In this document: piece after piece, positions 35,439 to 43,172 of the stretch
Layout of the letters: every line of letters begins with the position of its first letter
Position numbering within the stretch: the first letter of the stretch is position 1
Source of the DNA: Nocardia sp. NBC_01329
GTDB lineage: Bacteria > Actinomycetota > Actinomycetes > Mycobacteriales > Mycobacteriaceae
Reading direction: 5' to 3'
DNA: 64,000 nucleotides
Assembly: GCF_035956715.1 (NCBI RefSeq)
Contig: NZ_CP108381.1
Coordinates: 3,752,001-3,816,000 of the forward strand
Program-made: the position numbers and the translations under genes
Notes under the pieces: model-generated
Told to the model about the DNA's origin: nothing
Database searches by the model: none
Seen by the model: the letters and a program-made list of their open reading frames with translations, nothing else

Positions 35439-37030
35439 GCGCTGCCGCCGGGGAGGGAGGCAGCGGCTTCCCGGTCCGGGGGATCAGCTCCCTCGTCGAG
35501 GGCGCGTACTGTTTCGGCAGCGGCGACCGCGCGTAGCACCGCCATCGCCTTGTTGCGGGATTCGGTGTCCTCGTATTCCGCTTCGGAATCGGCGACCACT
35601 CCGGCACCCGCCTGCACATAGGCGATCCCGTCCTTCAGCAAGGCGGTGCGAATCGCGATCGCGGTATCGGCGTCACCGGCGAAATCGAGATAGCCGACCA
35701 CCCCGCCGTAGACGCCGCGCCGGGTGGGTTCGAGTTCCTCGATCAACTGCATGGCCCGGACCTTGGGCGCCCCGGAGAGCGTGCCTGCCGGGAAACAGGC
35801 GCGGACCGCGTCGAGCGCGATCTTGCCCGGGGCGAGCCGCCCGGTGACCGTGGAGACCAGGTGCATCACATGGCTGTACCGCTCGACGTGCCGGTATTCG
35901 GTGACACGCACCGTACCCGGTACACACACCCGGCCCAGGTCGTTGCGGCCGAGGTCGACCAGCATCAGATGTTCGGCGTTCTCCTTCTCGTCGGCCAGCA
36001 GGCCCTTCTCGAGCAGTAGATCGTCCGCCTCGGTCGCTCCGCGCCACCGGGTACCCGCGATCGGATGGGTGGTCGCGACCCCGTCCTGCACCGCGACCAG
36101 CGACTCCGGGCTGGACCCGACGATGGAGAACGCGGTATCGCCCTGCCCGTCGGGGATGTGCAGCAGGAACATATAGGGGCTCGGGTTGGACGCGCGCAAC
36201 ATGCGGTAGAGGTCGATGGGCGAACCGGCGTAGTCCATCTCGAACCGCTGCGAGAGCACCACCTGGAACGCCTCACCGGCCTCGATCTCCGAAACCAGGC
36301 GACGCACTCCGGCCCCGAACTCATCGGGGGTGCGGGCCCGCCGGAACTGCGGTTCGGGCTGATCGAACACCGAGACGGTGGAGGGCGCGGGCGCGGCCAG
36401 CGCGGCGGTCATCCGGTCCAGCCGGGCCACGGCGTCGTCATAGGCCGCGTCAACATTCTCAGAGGTGCCGTTCCAGTTCACCGCGTTGGCGATCAGGGTG
36501 ATCGCGCCTTCGTGATGGTCGAACGCGGCCAGGTCGGTGGCCAGCAGCAGCACCATCTCCGGCAGCCGCAGATCGTCGAGCGCCTGTTCGGGCAGGCGTT
36601 CCATCCGGCGCACCGCGTCGTAGCCGAGGTAACCGACCATGCCACCGGTGAGCGGCGGCAGTCCGGGCAGCCGTTCGGTGCGCAGCAACTCCAGGGTCTC
36701 GTGCAGCGCGTCCAGCGGGTCGCCGCCCGAAGGAGCGCCCGCCGGGGTGGCGCCGAGCCAGGTGGCGGCGCCGTCCACCGCGGTGAGCGCGGACGGACTG
36801 CCCGCGCCGATGAACGACCAGCGCGACCACGATCGGCCGTTCTCCGCCGATTCGAACAAGAAGGTGCCCGCGCGGTCACCGGCCAGTTTGCGGTAGGCCG
36901 ACAGCGGTGTCTCCGAATCCGCCAGCACCTTCCGGGTCACGGGGACGACCCGGTGTTCGGCGGCGAGTTCGAGGAACTGTTCGCGGGAGGTAGTCGCGGG
37001 AGTAGGCGCGCCGTGCATTCGCACCATCAT
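35435..37030 (-). CDS. trpE: Anthranilate synthase component I
   Basis: A 531-residue chorismate-using enzyme. The N-terminal region contains the tryptophan feedback site motif (LLESAE-like [18 protein letters not shown]), and the C-terminal chorismate-binding domain shows [65 protein letters not shown] and [22 protein letters not shown]. The start is ATG at 37030, where GGAG lies five bases upstream; the frame runs on into the divergent peroxiredoxin gene but is not coding there. I looked for and did not find a Trp-codon leader; only 66 bp separate it from the divergent gene. The amidotransferase TrpG is not in this window. Confidence 0.96.
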   Translation of the reverse strand: MMVRMHGAPTPATTSREQFLELAAEHRVVPVTRKVLADSETPLSAYRKLAGDRAGTFLFESAENGRSWSRWSFIGAGSPSALTAVDGAATWLGATPAGAPSGGDPLDALHETLELLRTERLPGLPPLTGGMVGYLGYDAVRRMERLPEQALDDLRLPEMVLLLATDLAAFDHHEGAITLIANAVNWNGTSENVDAAYDDAVARLDRMTAALAAPAPSTVSVFDQPEPQFRRARTPDEFGAGVRRLVSEIEAGEAFQVVLSQRFEMDYAGSPIDLYRMLRASNPSPYMFLLHIPDGQGDTAFSIVGSSPESLVAVQDGVATTHPIAGTRWRGATEADDLLLEKGLLADEKENAEHLMLVDLGRNDLGRVCVPGTVRVTEYRHVERYSHVMHLVSTVTGRLAPGKIALDAVRACFPAGTLSGAPKVRAMQLIEELEPTRRGVYGGVVGYLDFAGDADTAIAIRTALLKDGIAYVQAGAGVVADSEAEYEDTESRNKAMAVLRAVAAAETVRALDEGADPPDREAAASLPGGSA

Positions 37031-37096
37031 TCCAGCTCCGTCCCCCGCCGTCGCGACGCACCCCGCGCAACTCGCCGCCGCCGGTACTGTCCGGGT

Positions 37097-37561
37097 ATGA
37101 AGATCGGCCAGCTCGCCCCCACGTTCGAACTCCCGGATCAGACCGGAACTCTGCGGTCCCTCGATTCCCTGGTAGCCGACGGGCCACTCGTCCTGTTCTT
37201 CTATCCGGCCGCGAATACGCCGGTGTGCACGGCCGAGGCATGTCATTTCCGCGACCTCACCGCCGAATTCTCCGCGCTCGGCGCCGGTTGCGCGGGAATC
37301 AGCGCCGATGCGGTGGACGTGCAGGCCGGGTTCGCGGGATCACAGCGGCTGGAATACCCGCTGCTCTCCGATATCGACGGCGCGGTCGCCGAGCAGTACG
37401 GCGTGAAACGCGGTCTGCTGGGCAAGCTCATGCCCGTGAAACGACATACCTTCGTGATCGCCCCCGACCGCCACATTCTCACTGTGATCAGCAGTGAACT
37501 GCGCGCGAATGTGCACGCGGACAATGCGCTGGTCTTCCTGCGCGAGCGCGCCGGAGCCTGA
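37097..37561 (+). CDS. Bcp/PrxQ-type peroxiredoxin
   Basis: A 154-residue thiol peroxidase reducing hydroperoxides at the expense of thioredoxin. The active-site region [20 protein letters not shown] has peroxidatic Cys44 and a second Cys49 at the spacing typical of atypical 2-Cys Bcp enzymes. The usual Thr of the T-x-x-C motif is Thr41. It is divergent from trpE. In M. tuberculosis bcpB also lies opposite trpE (Rv1608c/Rv1609), so this is the positional equivalent. Confidence 0.92.
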   Translation: MKIGQLAPTFELPDQTGTLRSLDSLVADGPLVLFFYPAANTPVCTAEACHFRDLTAEFSALGAGCAGISADAVDVQAGFAGSQRLEYPLLSDIDGAVAEQYGVKRGLLGKLMPVKRHTFVIAPDRHILTVISSELRANVHADNALVFLRERAGA

Positions 37562-37704
37562 TCCGCCCGGCCACTCCGCCCGGCCTTGTGAGTGAACTCA
37601 CCTTCGTTTCCGAGATGCCGCACGACCGAGCGAAGTCGTGGCAAACTCTTCATAGCCGAGCGAGCGTGCCGCAATCGTCGCCGGGGTGGAGAGAAGGCGG
37701 ACTA

Positions 37705-38196
37705 GTGACGGATTGGCTGAACCCAGTCGAAGGACGCGCCTGGCGCGCGGTGGTCGCGCTGCTGAATCGCCTGCCGGGCGCCCTGGACACAGATCTGCAG
37801 CGAGAATCCGGTGTCACTCATTTCGAGTTCTGGGTGCTCACCCTGCTGTCGGAAGCGCCGGACCGCCGGCTGCAGATGAGCGAACTCGCCCATAGAGCTA
37901 ATTCATCGCTATCCAGGCTTTCGCATGTCGTGTCGAAACTGGAGCGCATGGGATGGGCGACCCGCACGGCCACTACCGGCCGTCGCGGTGTGCTGGCCCT
38001 GCTCACCGACGAGGGCCATCAGAAAGTCGTGGAGGCGGCACCCGGCTATATGGACGTGGTTCGCCGCCTGGTCTTCGACGCGTTGGATGCCGAGCAGACC
38101 GCGGCCCTGGCCGATCTCGGGGAGACGCTCATCGACCATCTGGCCGCCACACTCGGCCGATCCGGGCAACCGATCGCGTCGAAACCGGGCCGCTGA
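37705..38196 (+). CDS. MarR family transcriptional regulator
   Basis: A 163-residue winged-helix repressor. The MarR core is seen in ALLNRLPGALDTDLQRESGVTHFEFWVLTLLSEAPDRRLQMSELAHRANSSLSRLSHVVSKLERMGWATR, followed by the wing (TTGRRGVLALLTDEGHQKV) and a C-terminal dimer helix. The GTG at 37705 follows a GAGAAGG site. It converges with the methyltransferase gene at 38291. The ligand is unknown. Confidence 0.87.
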   Translation: MTDWLNPVEGRAWRAVVALLNRLPGALDTDLQRESGVTHFEFWVLTLLSEAPDRRLQMSELAHRANSSLSRLSHVVSKLERMGWATRTATTGRRGVLALLTDEGHQKVVEAAPGYMDVVRRLVFDALDAEQTAALADLGETLIDHLAATLGRSGQPIASKPGR

Positions 38197-38290
38197 CCGT
38201 TCCGTCGTAACGCAACAGGTCGCCGTTTTCAGGCCGCTGTGCCACCTACCCGCCGGTCGACCCCTGGCACCGCCGGGAACCAGCCCGGCG

Positions 38291-39067
38291 TTACTTGGTT
38301 ACGACGATGACGGTTCTCTTCTCCGGGTCCACCGGCCCGCCGTGAAAGTCACCCATGAACGCCACATCGCCGAATCCGGCCTCGTGGAATGCCGCCTCGA
38401 GTTGCGGGCGGGAATACATGTGGAGCCGGCACTGCCGGGACCAACCGGGACGCGTCCAGTGGAGTTCGAGTTCCTGTGCGCTCCAATCATATCGGGCGTT
38501 ACCTACGAGATCGGAACGGCGAGTGAGCTGGGTACTGAGCAATTCGCTGCCATTGCGTGCACGATGCTCGAAGCACTCGAGAGTATCGATTTCCATGACG
38601 AGTCTGCCCCCCGGGGCCAGAACGCGAGCCCATGCCGTGAGGGCCGCGAGGTCTTCCTCGCGGGTATCGAAGAAACCGAAGCTGGTCCACAGATTCAGGA
38701 TCGCGTCGTAGGGACCGGCGGGTGGCGTTCGCATATCCGTCAGGACGAAGGTGCAGCCGGGGTATCGACGGCGGGCGTCGTCGAGTTGCTCCGGCGAGTT
38801 GTCTATACCGACTACGCGATAGCCACGCCGGCCGAGCGGGCCGGCGTGGCGGCCGAAGCCGCACGGCACATCGAGAATTCGCGCTCCGGGGGGCAACCCG
38901 AGCAGGGCGACAATCGCGTCGACCTCGCTGTCGGTGTCATCGTAGACACCCAGGGTGGAGAATGTTTCGCGGAAACCTTCGTCGAAGAATTCGGCCGCCC
39001 AATCTTCTCGCGTGATGCGTCCGGAGGTGACCGTCGCGTCCTGCGCCTGTTCGGTCGAGTACTTCAT
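38291..39067 (-). CDS. Class I SAM-dependent methyltransferase
   Basis: A 258-residue Methyltransf_25-like enzyme. Motif I is ILDVPCGFGRHAGPLGRRGYRVVGIDNSPEQL; then CTFVLTDMRTPPAGPYDAILNLWTSFGFF and VLAPGGRLVMEIDT. The C-terminal half is rich in Trp/Arg/His strands, as in small-molecule methyltransferases. The acceptor is unknown. The ATG at 39067 gives a complete domain. Two strong hairpins lie in its upstream region. Confidence 0.82.
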   Translation of the reverse strand: MKYSTEQAQDATVTSGRITREDWAAEFFDEGFRETFSTLGVYDDTDSEVDAIVALLGLPPGARILDVPCGFGRHAGPLGRRGYRVVGIDNSPEQLDDARRRYPGCTFVLTDMRTPPAGPYDAILNLWTSFGFFDTREEDLAALTAWARVLAPGGRLVMEIDTLECFEHRARNGSELLSTQLTRRSDLVGNARYDWSAQELELHWTRPGWSRQCRLHMYSRPQLEAAFHEAGFGDVAFMGDFHGGPVDPEKRTVIVVTK

Positions 39068-39163
39068 TGCTCGCTCCTCGAAAGCTTTGCGGCCGTGGAA
39101 GAGGGTCGGATACCGCCGGGTCGGCGGGACACCTTCGGACCCAGGGACCCGCGAGAACCGACA

Positions 39164-39191
39164 GGCTACCCGGCCGATCGGCCGGGTAGCC
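39164..39191. terminator. Perfect 28-bp self-complementary hairpin
   Basis: The 28 bases form a perfect palindrome with arms GGCTACCCGGCCGA. It lies between the methyltransferase start (39067) and the stop of the GRDP-like gene (39333). It may be a terminator or a dyad binding site; no T-run follows. Confidence 0.5.
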
Positions 39192-39262
39192 GCGTGATCT
39201 CGCTCGGATCGGACAGCGAACGGCCGGTCGTCACCGGCTGCACCGACAGTCGGATCCGAGCG

Positions 39263-39303
39263 GTCCGGAGCGTAGCTCCCCTGGTAGGGGAGCTACGCCG
39301 GAC
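39263..39303 (-). terminator. Long hairpin downstream of the GRDP-like gene
   Basis: CGTAGCTCCCC (39271-39281) pairs perfectly with 39287-39297 around TGGTA; GTCCGG (39263-39268) extends the stem with CCGGAC (39298-39303) over a two-base bulge. It lies 30 bases after the GRDP-like stop and is its likely terminator. Confidence 0.7.
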
Positions 39304-39332
39304 AGGTCACTGATCGTTGCCCGAAGCGGGGA

Positions 39333-39692
39333 TCACTTCTTGTCGAGATCGACCAACTTGCAGATACACAGCTGCACCGTGTGGGCGAGAATTCCGCCGA
39401 AGTAGCGGGTGCAGAACTCCATGTACCCCACCGGATCGCACTGGTGCGCATGCCACGCCGAATCCACTTCCAGGTCATCGGGCAGATAGTTGCCCTCCAT
39501 GCCGCTGGCCCGGAAGCGCTCGAGCGACCGCTGGTAGCGAGTTACTCGATCGTCGATCTGCTCCTCGGTCAATGCCGCGGAACCCGGCCAGAACAAATGG
39601 CCCCAGCGCAGGTTCTCTTTCAGATGGGTCGTGTCGAAATCCGCAGCGGGCACTTCGGTTTCGGCAGAAACGGCCGCGATACTCGTCGTCAT
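39333..39692 (-). CDS. Glycine-rich-domain-protein-like (GRDP) small protein
   Basis: A 119-residue protein with the pattern VDSAWHAHQCDPVGYMEFCTRYFGGILAH, which resembles the W-H-x-H ... Y-x-x-F-C ... G-x-x-x-x-H signature of glycine-rich domain-containing (GRDP/DUF1399-like) proteins. In those proteins this segment holds conserved His and Cys residues likely to bind a metal. Here the domain stands alone, with a helical N-terminus and an odd Cys pair near the end (LCICKLVDLDKK). The function is unknown. An inverted repeat resembling a regulator site lies 48 bases upstream. Confidence 0.6.
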   Translation of the reverse strand: MTTSIAAVSAETEVPAADFDTTHLKENLRWGHLFWPGSAALTEEQIDDRVTRYQRSLERFRASGMEGNYLPDDLEVDSAWHAHQCDPVGYMEFCTRYFGGILAHTVQLCICKLVDLDKK

Positions 39693-39739
39693 AGCCCGGT
39701 CCTCGATTCACTAAGAACTCACCCTGTCGGCCGACAAGT

Positions 39740-39756
39740 CTCCAGAACTACTGGAG
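39740..39756. promoter_or_regulatory. Inverted repeat CTCCAG-N5-CTGGAG
   Basis: CTCCAGAACTACTGGAG is a 17-bp dyad 48-64 bases before the GRDP-like start codon. Its form is close to sites used by MerR-family activators, which bind between -35 and -10. A MarR-type or other regulator is also possible. Confidence 0.45.
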
Positions 39757-40091
39757 CAGTTAGAGTTTCGTGTGTTGCAGGTCACCGGTCAAGGGACCGG
39801 CCCTCCCCATCCATGGGAGCCGGTACATGAAACCGATTGCGAATCAATCGATTCAATCCGCCAGGAGCCCGAGGATCGGGCTGGAACTCAGAGCTCGCGG
39901 GTACCTCCGGAGTCATCCAGCGGCGGCCGACGACCAGCACGACACGGTCGCCGAGATCAACAGCAGGTCAGCGAGAAGTACAGAGGCTATTCGTATTTCG
40001 TGAATCCGTTCGATTCTCGCCGCGAGCGGGACCGGGCCGCTTCTGTCGTCGACCGGACTGCCGCCGCGTACTCGAATCGCCGACCGCGCCA
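39757..40091. other. AT-richer gap downstream of hisI
   Basis: 335 bases with visibly lower GC than the surroundings (for example GATTGCGAATCAATCGATTC near 39839). Short open frames cross it on both strands, but none has a ribosome binding site, codon bias or recognisable product. I see no RNA gene. Confidence 0.45.
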
Positions 40092-40436
40092 CTAGTCCGC
40101 GGGCAGCAGGACATCGGTATCGAAACAGGTGTGCGTGCCGGTATGACACGCCGCGCCCTCCTGGTCGACGATCAGCAGCACCGTATCGCCGTCACAGTCG
40201 AGCCGTACCTCGTGCACGTACTGGGTGTGGCCGGAGGTCTCCCCCTTCACCCAGTACTGCCGGCGGGAGCGCGAATAGTAGGTCGCGCGGCGGGTGGCGA
40301 GCGTGCGGGCCAGCGCCTCGTCGTCCATCCAGGCCATCATCAAGACCGCACCGGAATCGCGCTCCTGGGCGACCGCGGCTACCAGCCCGGCCTCGTTACG
40401 TTTGAGTCGTGCCGCGATCACCGGATCGAGACTCAT
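40092..40436 (-). CDS. hisI: Phosphoribosyl-AMP cyclohydrolase
   Basis: A 114-residue enzyme opening the PR-AMP ring in step three of histidine synthesis. The Zn/Mg-binding motif is present: [32 protein letters not shown], with conserved Cys/Asp and HTG. It lacks a HisE domain, as usual in actinobacteria, where hisE is separate. Its ATG shares one base with the hisF stop (TGATG). Last gene of the minus-strand his block. Confidence 0.95.
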   Translation of the reverse strand: MSLDPVIAARLKRNEAGLVAAVAQERDSGAVLMMAWMDDEALARTLATRRATYYSRSRRQYWVKGETSGHTQYVHEVRLDCDGDTVLLIVDQEGAACHTGTHTCFDTDVLLPAD

Positions 40437-41209
40437 CAGCGCACCACCAGTCCGGTCGCCCGTAAACCGTCCTTGACCTGCGCGATGGTCAGCTCGCCGA
40501 AATGAAAAACGCTGGCGGCCAGAACGGCATCCGCACCCGCCTGTACCGCCGGGGCGAAATGTTCCACCGAGCCGGCGCCGCCCGATGCGATCACCGGAAT
40601 CGAGACCGCTGCGCGCACCGCCGCGATCATCCGGAGGTCGAAGCCGGTCTTCGTGCCGTCGGCGTCCATCGAGTTGAGCAGGATCTCGCCCACCCCGAGT
40701 TCGGCGCCGCGGATCGCCCATTCGACCGCGTCGATACCGGTCCCGCGCCGGCCACCATGGGTGGTGACCTCCCAGCCCGACGGGGTCTCCGGCTCGCCGT
40801 CCGGCACGGTTCGGGCGTCGACGGACAGCACGATGCACTGGGAGCCGAACCGCTGCGACATCTCGTGCAGCACCTCGGGGCGCGCGATCGCGGCGGTGTT
40901 GACCGAAACCTTGTCCGCCCCCGCACGCAGTAGCCGGTCCACATCCTCGACCGTGCGGACCCCGCCGCCGACGGTGAGCGGGATGAAGATCTGTTCGGCG
41001 GTGCGGGTCACCACATCGAGCATGGTGCCCCGATCACCGCTGGAGGCGGTGACATCGAGGAAGGTGAGTTCGTCGGCGCCCTGGGCATCGTAGGCCGCGG
41101 CGAGTTGCACGGGATCTCCGGCATCGCGCAGGTTCTGGAAGTTGATCCCCTTGACCACGCGCCCGGAATCGACATCCAGACAAGGAATCACCCGAGTAGC
41201 CAGTGTCAT
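40436..41209 (-). CDS. hisF: Imidazole glycerol phosphate synthase, cyclase subunit
   Basis: A 257-residue TIM barrel that, with ammonia from HisH, makes IGP and AICAR from PRFAR. It begins [20 protein letters not shown], with catalytic Asp12 (Asp11 in most HisF numbering), and has [45 protein letters not shown] and [13 protein letters not shown]. It is preceded not directly by the phosphatase gene but by a 37-codon ORF whose stop overlaps the hisF start (ATGA). HisH is encoded in the other his block. Confidence 0.97.
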   Translation of the reverse strand: MTLATRVIPCLDVDSGRVVKGINFQNLRDAGDPVQLAAAYDAQGADELTFLDVTASSGDRGTMLDVVTRTAEQIFIPLTVGGGVRTVEDVDRLLRAGADKVSVNTAAIARPEVLHEMSQRFGSQCIVLSVDARTVPDGEPETPSGWEVTTHGGRRGTGIDAVEWAIRGAELGVGEILLNSMDADGTKTGFDLRMIAAVRAAVSIPVIASGGAGSVEHFAPAVQAGADAVLAASVFHFGELTIAQVKDGLRATGLVVR

Positions 41210-41319
41210 AGACGTCCTATCGAGGCCGGTACATGCAATCCACGGAGGCCGCAGCGAAGGCAGTGCATGCGGTCCGCGGAGGCCGTAGCGAAGACGGAGG
41301 GATCGCAGTATCGAATCAT
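41206..41319 (-). CDS. Small coupled ORF between the phosphatase gene and hisF
   Basis: A 37-codon ORF (begins [18 protein letters not shown], later [10 protein letters not shown]) that fills the gap exactly. Its ATG overlaps the stop of the upstream inositol-phosphatase-like gene (ATGA) and its own TGA overlaps the hisF ATG (ATGA). Most of it consists of two diverged copies of a 34-bp repeat (41232-41299). A very similar situation exists between hisB and hisH in this window, where the ORF also starts M-x-R-Y and contains RCGFR. It may be a real micro-protein or only a coupling device that keeps ribosomes on the mRNA across an inserted repeat. Too short for usual gene calling. Confidence 0.45.
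   Translation of the reverse strand: MIRYCDPSVFATASADRMHCLRCGLRGLHVPASIGRL
41232..41299. repeat. Two diverged tandem copies of a 34-bp repeat
   Basis: Units 41232-41265 and 41266-41299 both begin CATGC and share GGAGGCCGNAGCGAAG at the same place, with roughly 75-80% identity by eye. Related copies lie at 48874-48965 between hisB and hisH. Confidence 0.7.
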
Positions 41320-42185
41320 CGGTCCTGCTCCTCGCCGCGCGGCGCAGCCGTATCCATACGGTCGGAAACGGCGGTGTATCCGCTGCCCCGGGTCGCGGCG
41401 ATCATATCGAGCAGTTCGGCGTGCACCCCCGGCGCGGCTGCCAATACCGAGCCGGATTCGATGGTCCAGTCGACACCCTCGAGATCGGTGACCACCCCGC
41501 CCGCGCAACGCACCATGAGCGCCCCCGCGGCGTTGTCCCAGGGATGGTGGCCGAAGACGATGGCCCCGCCGAGGGTGCCTTCCGCGGTGAAGGCGAGATC
41601 GATTCCGGTGGACCCGTGCATCCGAACCCGCGACGACAGCGCGCTGAGCGTGCCGAGGACCCGGTGCCGGAACAGTCCCGGCACCCGGCCGGTGGATTCG
41701 ATGTTGAAGGCGCCGAAACCGATCATCGCCTCGTCCAGTACCGCCGGAGCCAGCGGCGGCTGCGGTTTGCCGTCGAGCAGCAGCGGCCCCCCCAGGACGG
41801 CCGCGTACCGCCGGTCCAGCGGCGGGAACCAGGCCAGGCCGATCACCGGTTCCCCGTCGCGGACGAGGGCCAGCAGGGTGCCGGTCAGCGGGTGTCCGTT
41901 GGAATAGTTGAAAGTGCCGTCGATGGGGTCCAGTACCCAGGCGGTGCCACTGGCGAGCGCGGGCCCGCCGAATTCCTCACCGTGTACCTCGATTCCGGTC
42001 CGGTCGAGGAGTTGACCGGAAATAGTGCGTTCGAGTTCGAGATCCAGTTCGGTCGCGAAATCCCGTGATCCCTTGGCCACCGCGCTGGGTGCGCCGCGGC
42101 CCTCGAGGAAACGTTCGCTCACGCTGTCGAGGATTTCGGCGGCGGTGGCCATCAGGGTGGCCAGCTCGGTCTCTGTCCCGGTCAT
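41316..42185 (-). CDS. Inositol monophosphatase family protein in the his block
   Basis: A 289-residue Mg-dependent phosphatase. Family motifs are GEEFGG (metal ligands), [20 protein letters not shown] (the DPIDGT motif) and the closing [11 protein letters not shown]. It corresponds in place to impA (Rv1604) of M. tuberculosis, between hisA and hisF. The substrate may be inositol phosphate or histidinol phosphate; related actinobacterial enzymes of this fold (HisN) perform the latter step, but sequence alone does not decide. It is 25 bp after hisA and coupled through a small ORF to hisF. Confidence 0.85.
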   Translation of the reverse strand: MTGTETELATLMATAAEILDSVSERFLEGRGAPSAVAKGSRDFATELDLELERTISGQLLDRTGIEVHGEEFGGPALASGTAWVLDPIDGTFNYSNGHPLTGTLLALVRDGEPVIGLAWFPPLDRRYAAVLGGPLLLDGKPQPPLAPAVLDEAMIGFGAFNIESTGRVPGLFRHRVLGTLSALSSRVRMHGSTGIDLAFTAEGTLGGAIVFGHHPWDNAAGALMVRCAGGVVTDLEGVDWTIESGSVLAAAPGVHAELLDMIAATRGSGYTAVSDRMDTAAPRGEEQDR

Positions 42186-42210
42186 CGCCTCAGGCCCCGA
42201 TCATCGCGGC

Positions 42211-42942
42211 TCAACGGACCGCGGCCAACGCCTCGGGAAGGGTGAACCGGCCCGCGTAGAGGGCTTTGCCCACGATCGCGCCCTCCACACCCTCGGGTAC
42301 CAGATCGGCGATCGCGGTCAGATCGGCCAGTGCCGACACCCCGCCGGAGGCGATCACCGGCGCATCGGTGGCCATGCACACCTCACTCAGCAGATCCAGG
42401 TTCGGCCCGGTCAGGGTGCCGTCCTTGGTGACATCGGTGACGACGTAACGGGAGCAACCGTCGCGCTCGAGCCGTTCGAGTACTTCCCACAGATCACCGC
42501 CGTCGCTGACCCAGCCGCGGCCGCGCAGCCGGTACTCACCGTCGACCTTCTGCACATCCAGGCCGACCGCGACCCGCTCGCCGTACTCCGCGATGGCCCG
42601 GGCACACCACTGCGGGTCTTCCAGCGCGGCAGTCCCGAGGTTGACCCGGGCGCAGCCCGTGGCCATGGCGGCCTTCAACGATTCGTCGTCGCGGATGCCA
42701 CCGGACAGTTCCACGGCCACGTCGAGTTCGCCGACAACCGCGGCCAGCAGTTCACGATTGGACCCCCGGCCGAATGCCGCGTCCAGATCGACCAGATGCA
42801 CCCATTGCGCGCCCGACTCCTGCCAGGCGAGCGCCGCGTCGCGGGGCGAACCGTAACTGGTTTCGCTACCCGCCGCGCCCTGTACCAGGCGGACGGCCTC
42901 TCCATTGGCGACATCGACAGCGGGCAGCAGCACAAGACTCAC
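42211..42942 (-). CDS. priA: Bifunctional phosphoribosyl isomerase A (HisA/TrpF)
   Basis: A 243-residue TIM barrel. It matches actinobacterial PriA, which isomerises both ProFAR (histidine) and PRA (tryptophan). Key residues of PriA are present: Asp10 and Arg18 in [17 protein letters not shown], and Arg142 and Trp144 in [11 protein letters not shown], equivalent to Arg143 and Trp145 of the mycobacterial enzyme used in switching substrates. The lack of trpF in the trp operon of this window fits. The GTG at 42942 is the conserved start. First gene of the minus-strand his block. Confidence 0.93.
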   Translation of the reverse strand: MSLVLLPAVDVANGEAVRLVQGAAGSETSYGSPRDAALAWQESGAQWVHLVDLDAAFGRGSNRELLAAVVGELDVAVELSGGIRDDESLKAAMATGCARVNLGTAALEDPQWCARAIAEYGERVAVGLDVQKVDGEYRLRGRGWVSDGGDLWEVLERLERDGCSRYVVTDVTKDGTLTGPNLDLLSEVCMATDAPVIASGGVSALADLTAIADLVPEGVEGAIVGKALYAGRFTLPEALAAVR

Positions 42943-43172
42943 TCGGAACAGCGTAGTAGGTGTGGTCGGGCGAGGCCCATCCGCAGTCCGCACCCGGCCC
43001 GTGGCGACCACCCGGCCGCCGCGAGCCGGCGAACCGGTGCCCGTTAAGGTGACATCACCCACTGGGGCGGTCGAGGTGCCCGCTACACTCGTCCCGAACG
43101 CGTGAGTGGTCAAGGACGCGGCATGTCACGATTTCGAGAAGGTTCGGAGTAGGCGCCATCGATACCGGTCAG

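Noticed and set aside
37031..37096. Possible Trp attenuator before trpE
   Set aside because: Only 66 bp between trpE and the divergent peroxiredoxin gene; no Trp-codon leader or terminator seen.
37618..37641. Short hairpin CACGAC...GTCGTG after the peroxiredoxin gene, resembling the his-block repeats by its GAGCGAAG core
   Set aside because: Only a few bases are shared and the rest does not align; could be a weak terminator.
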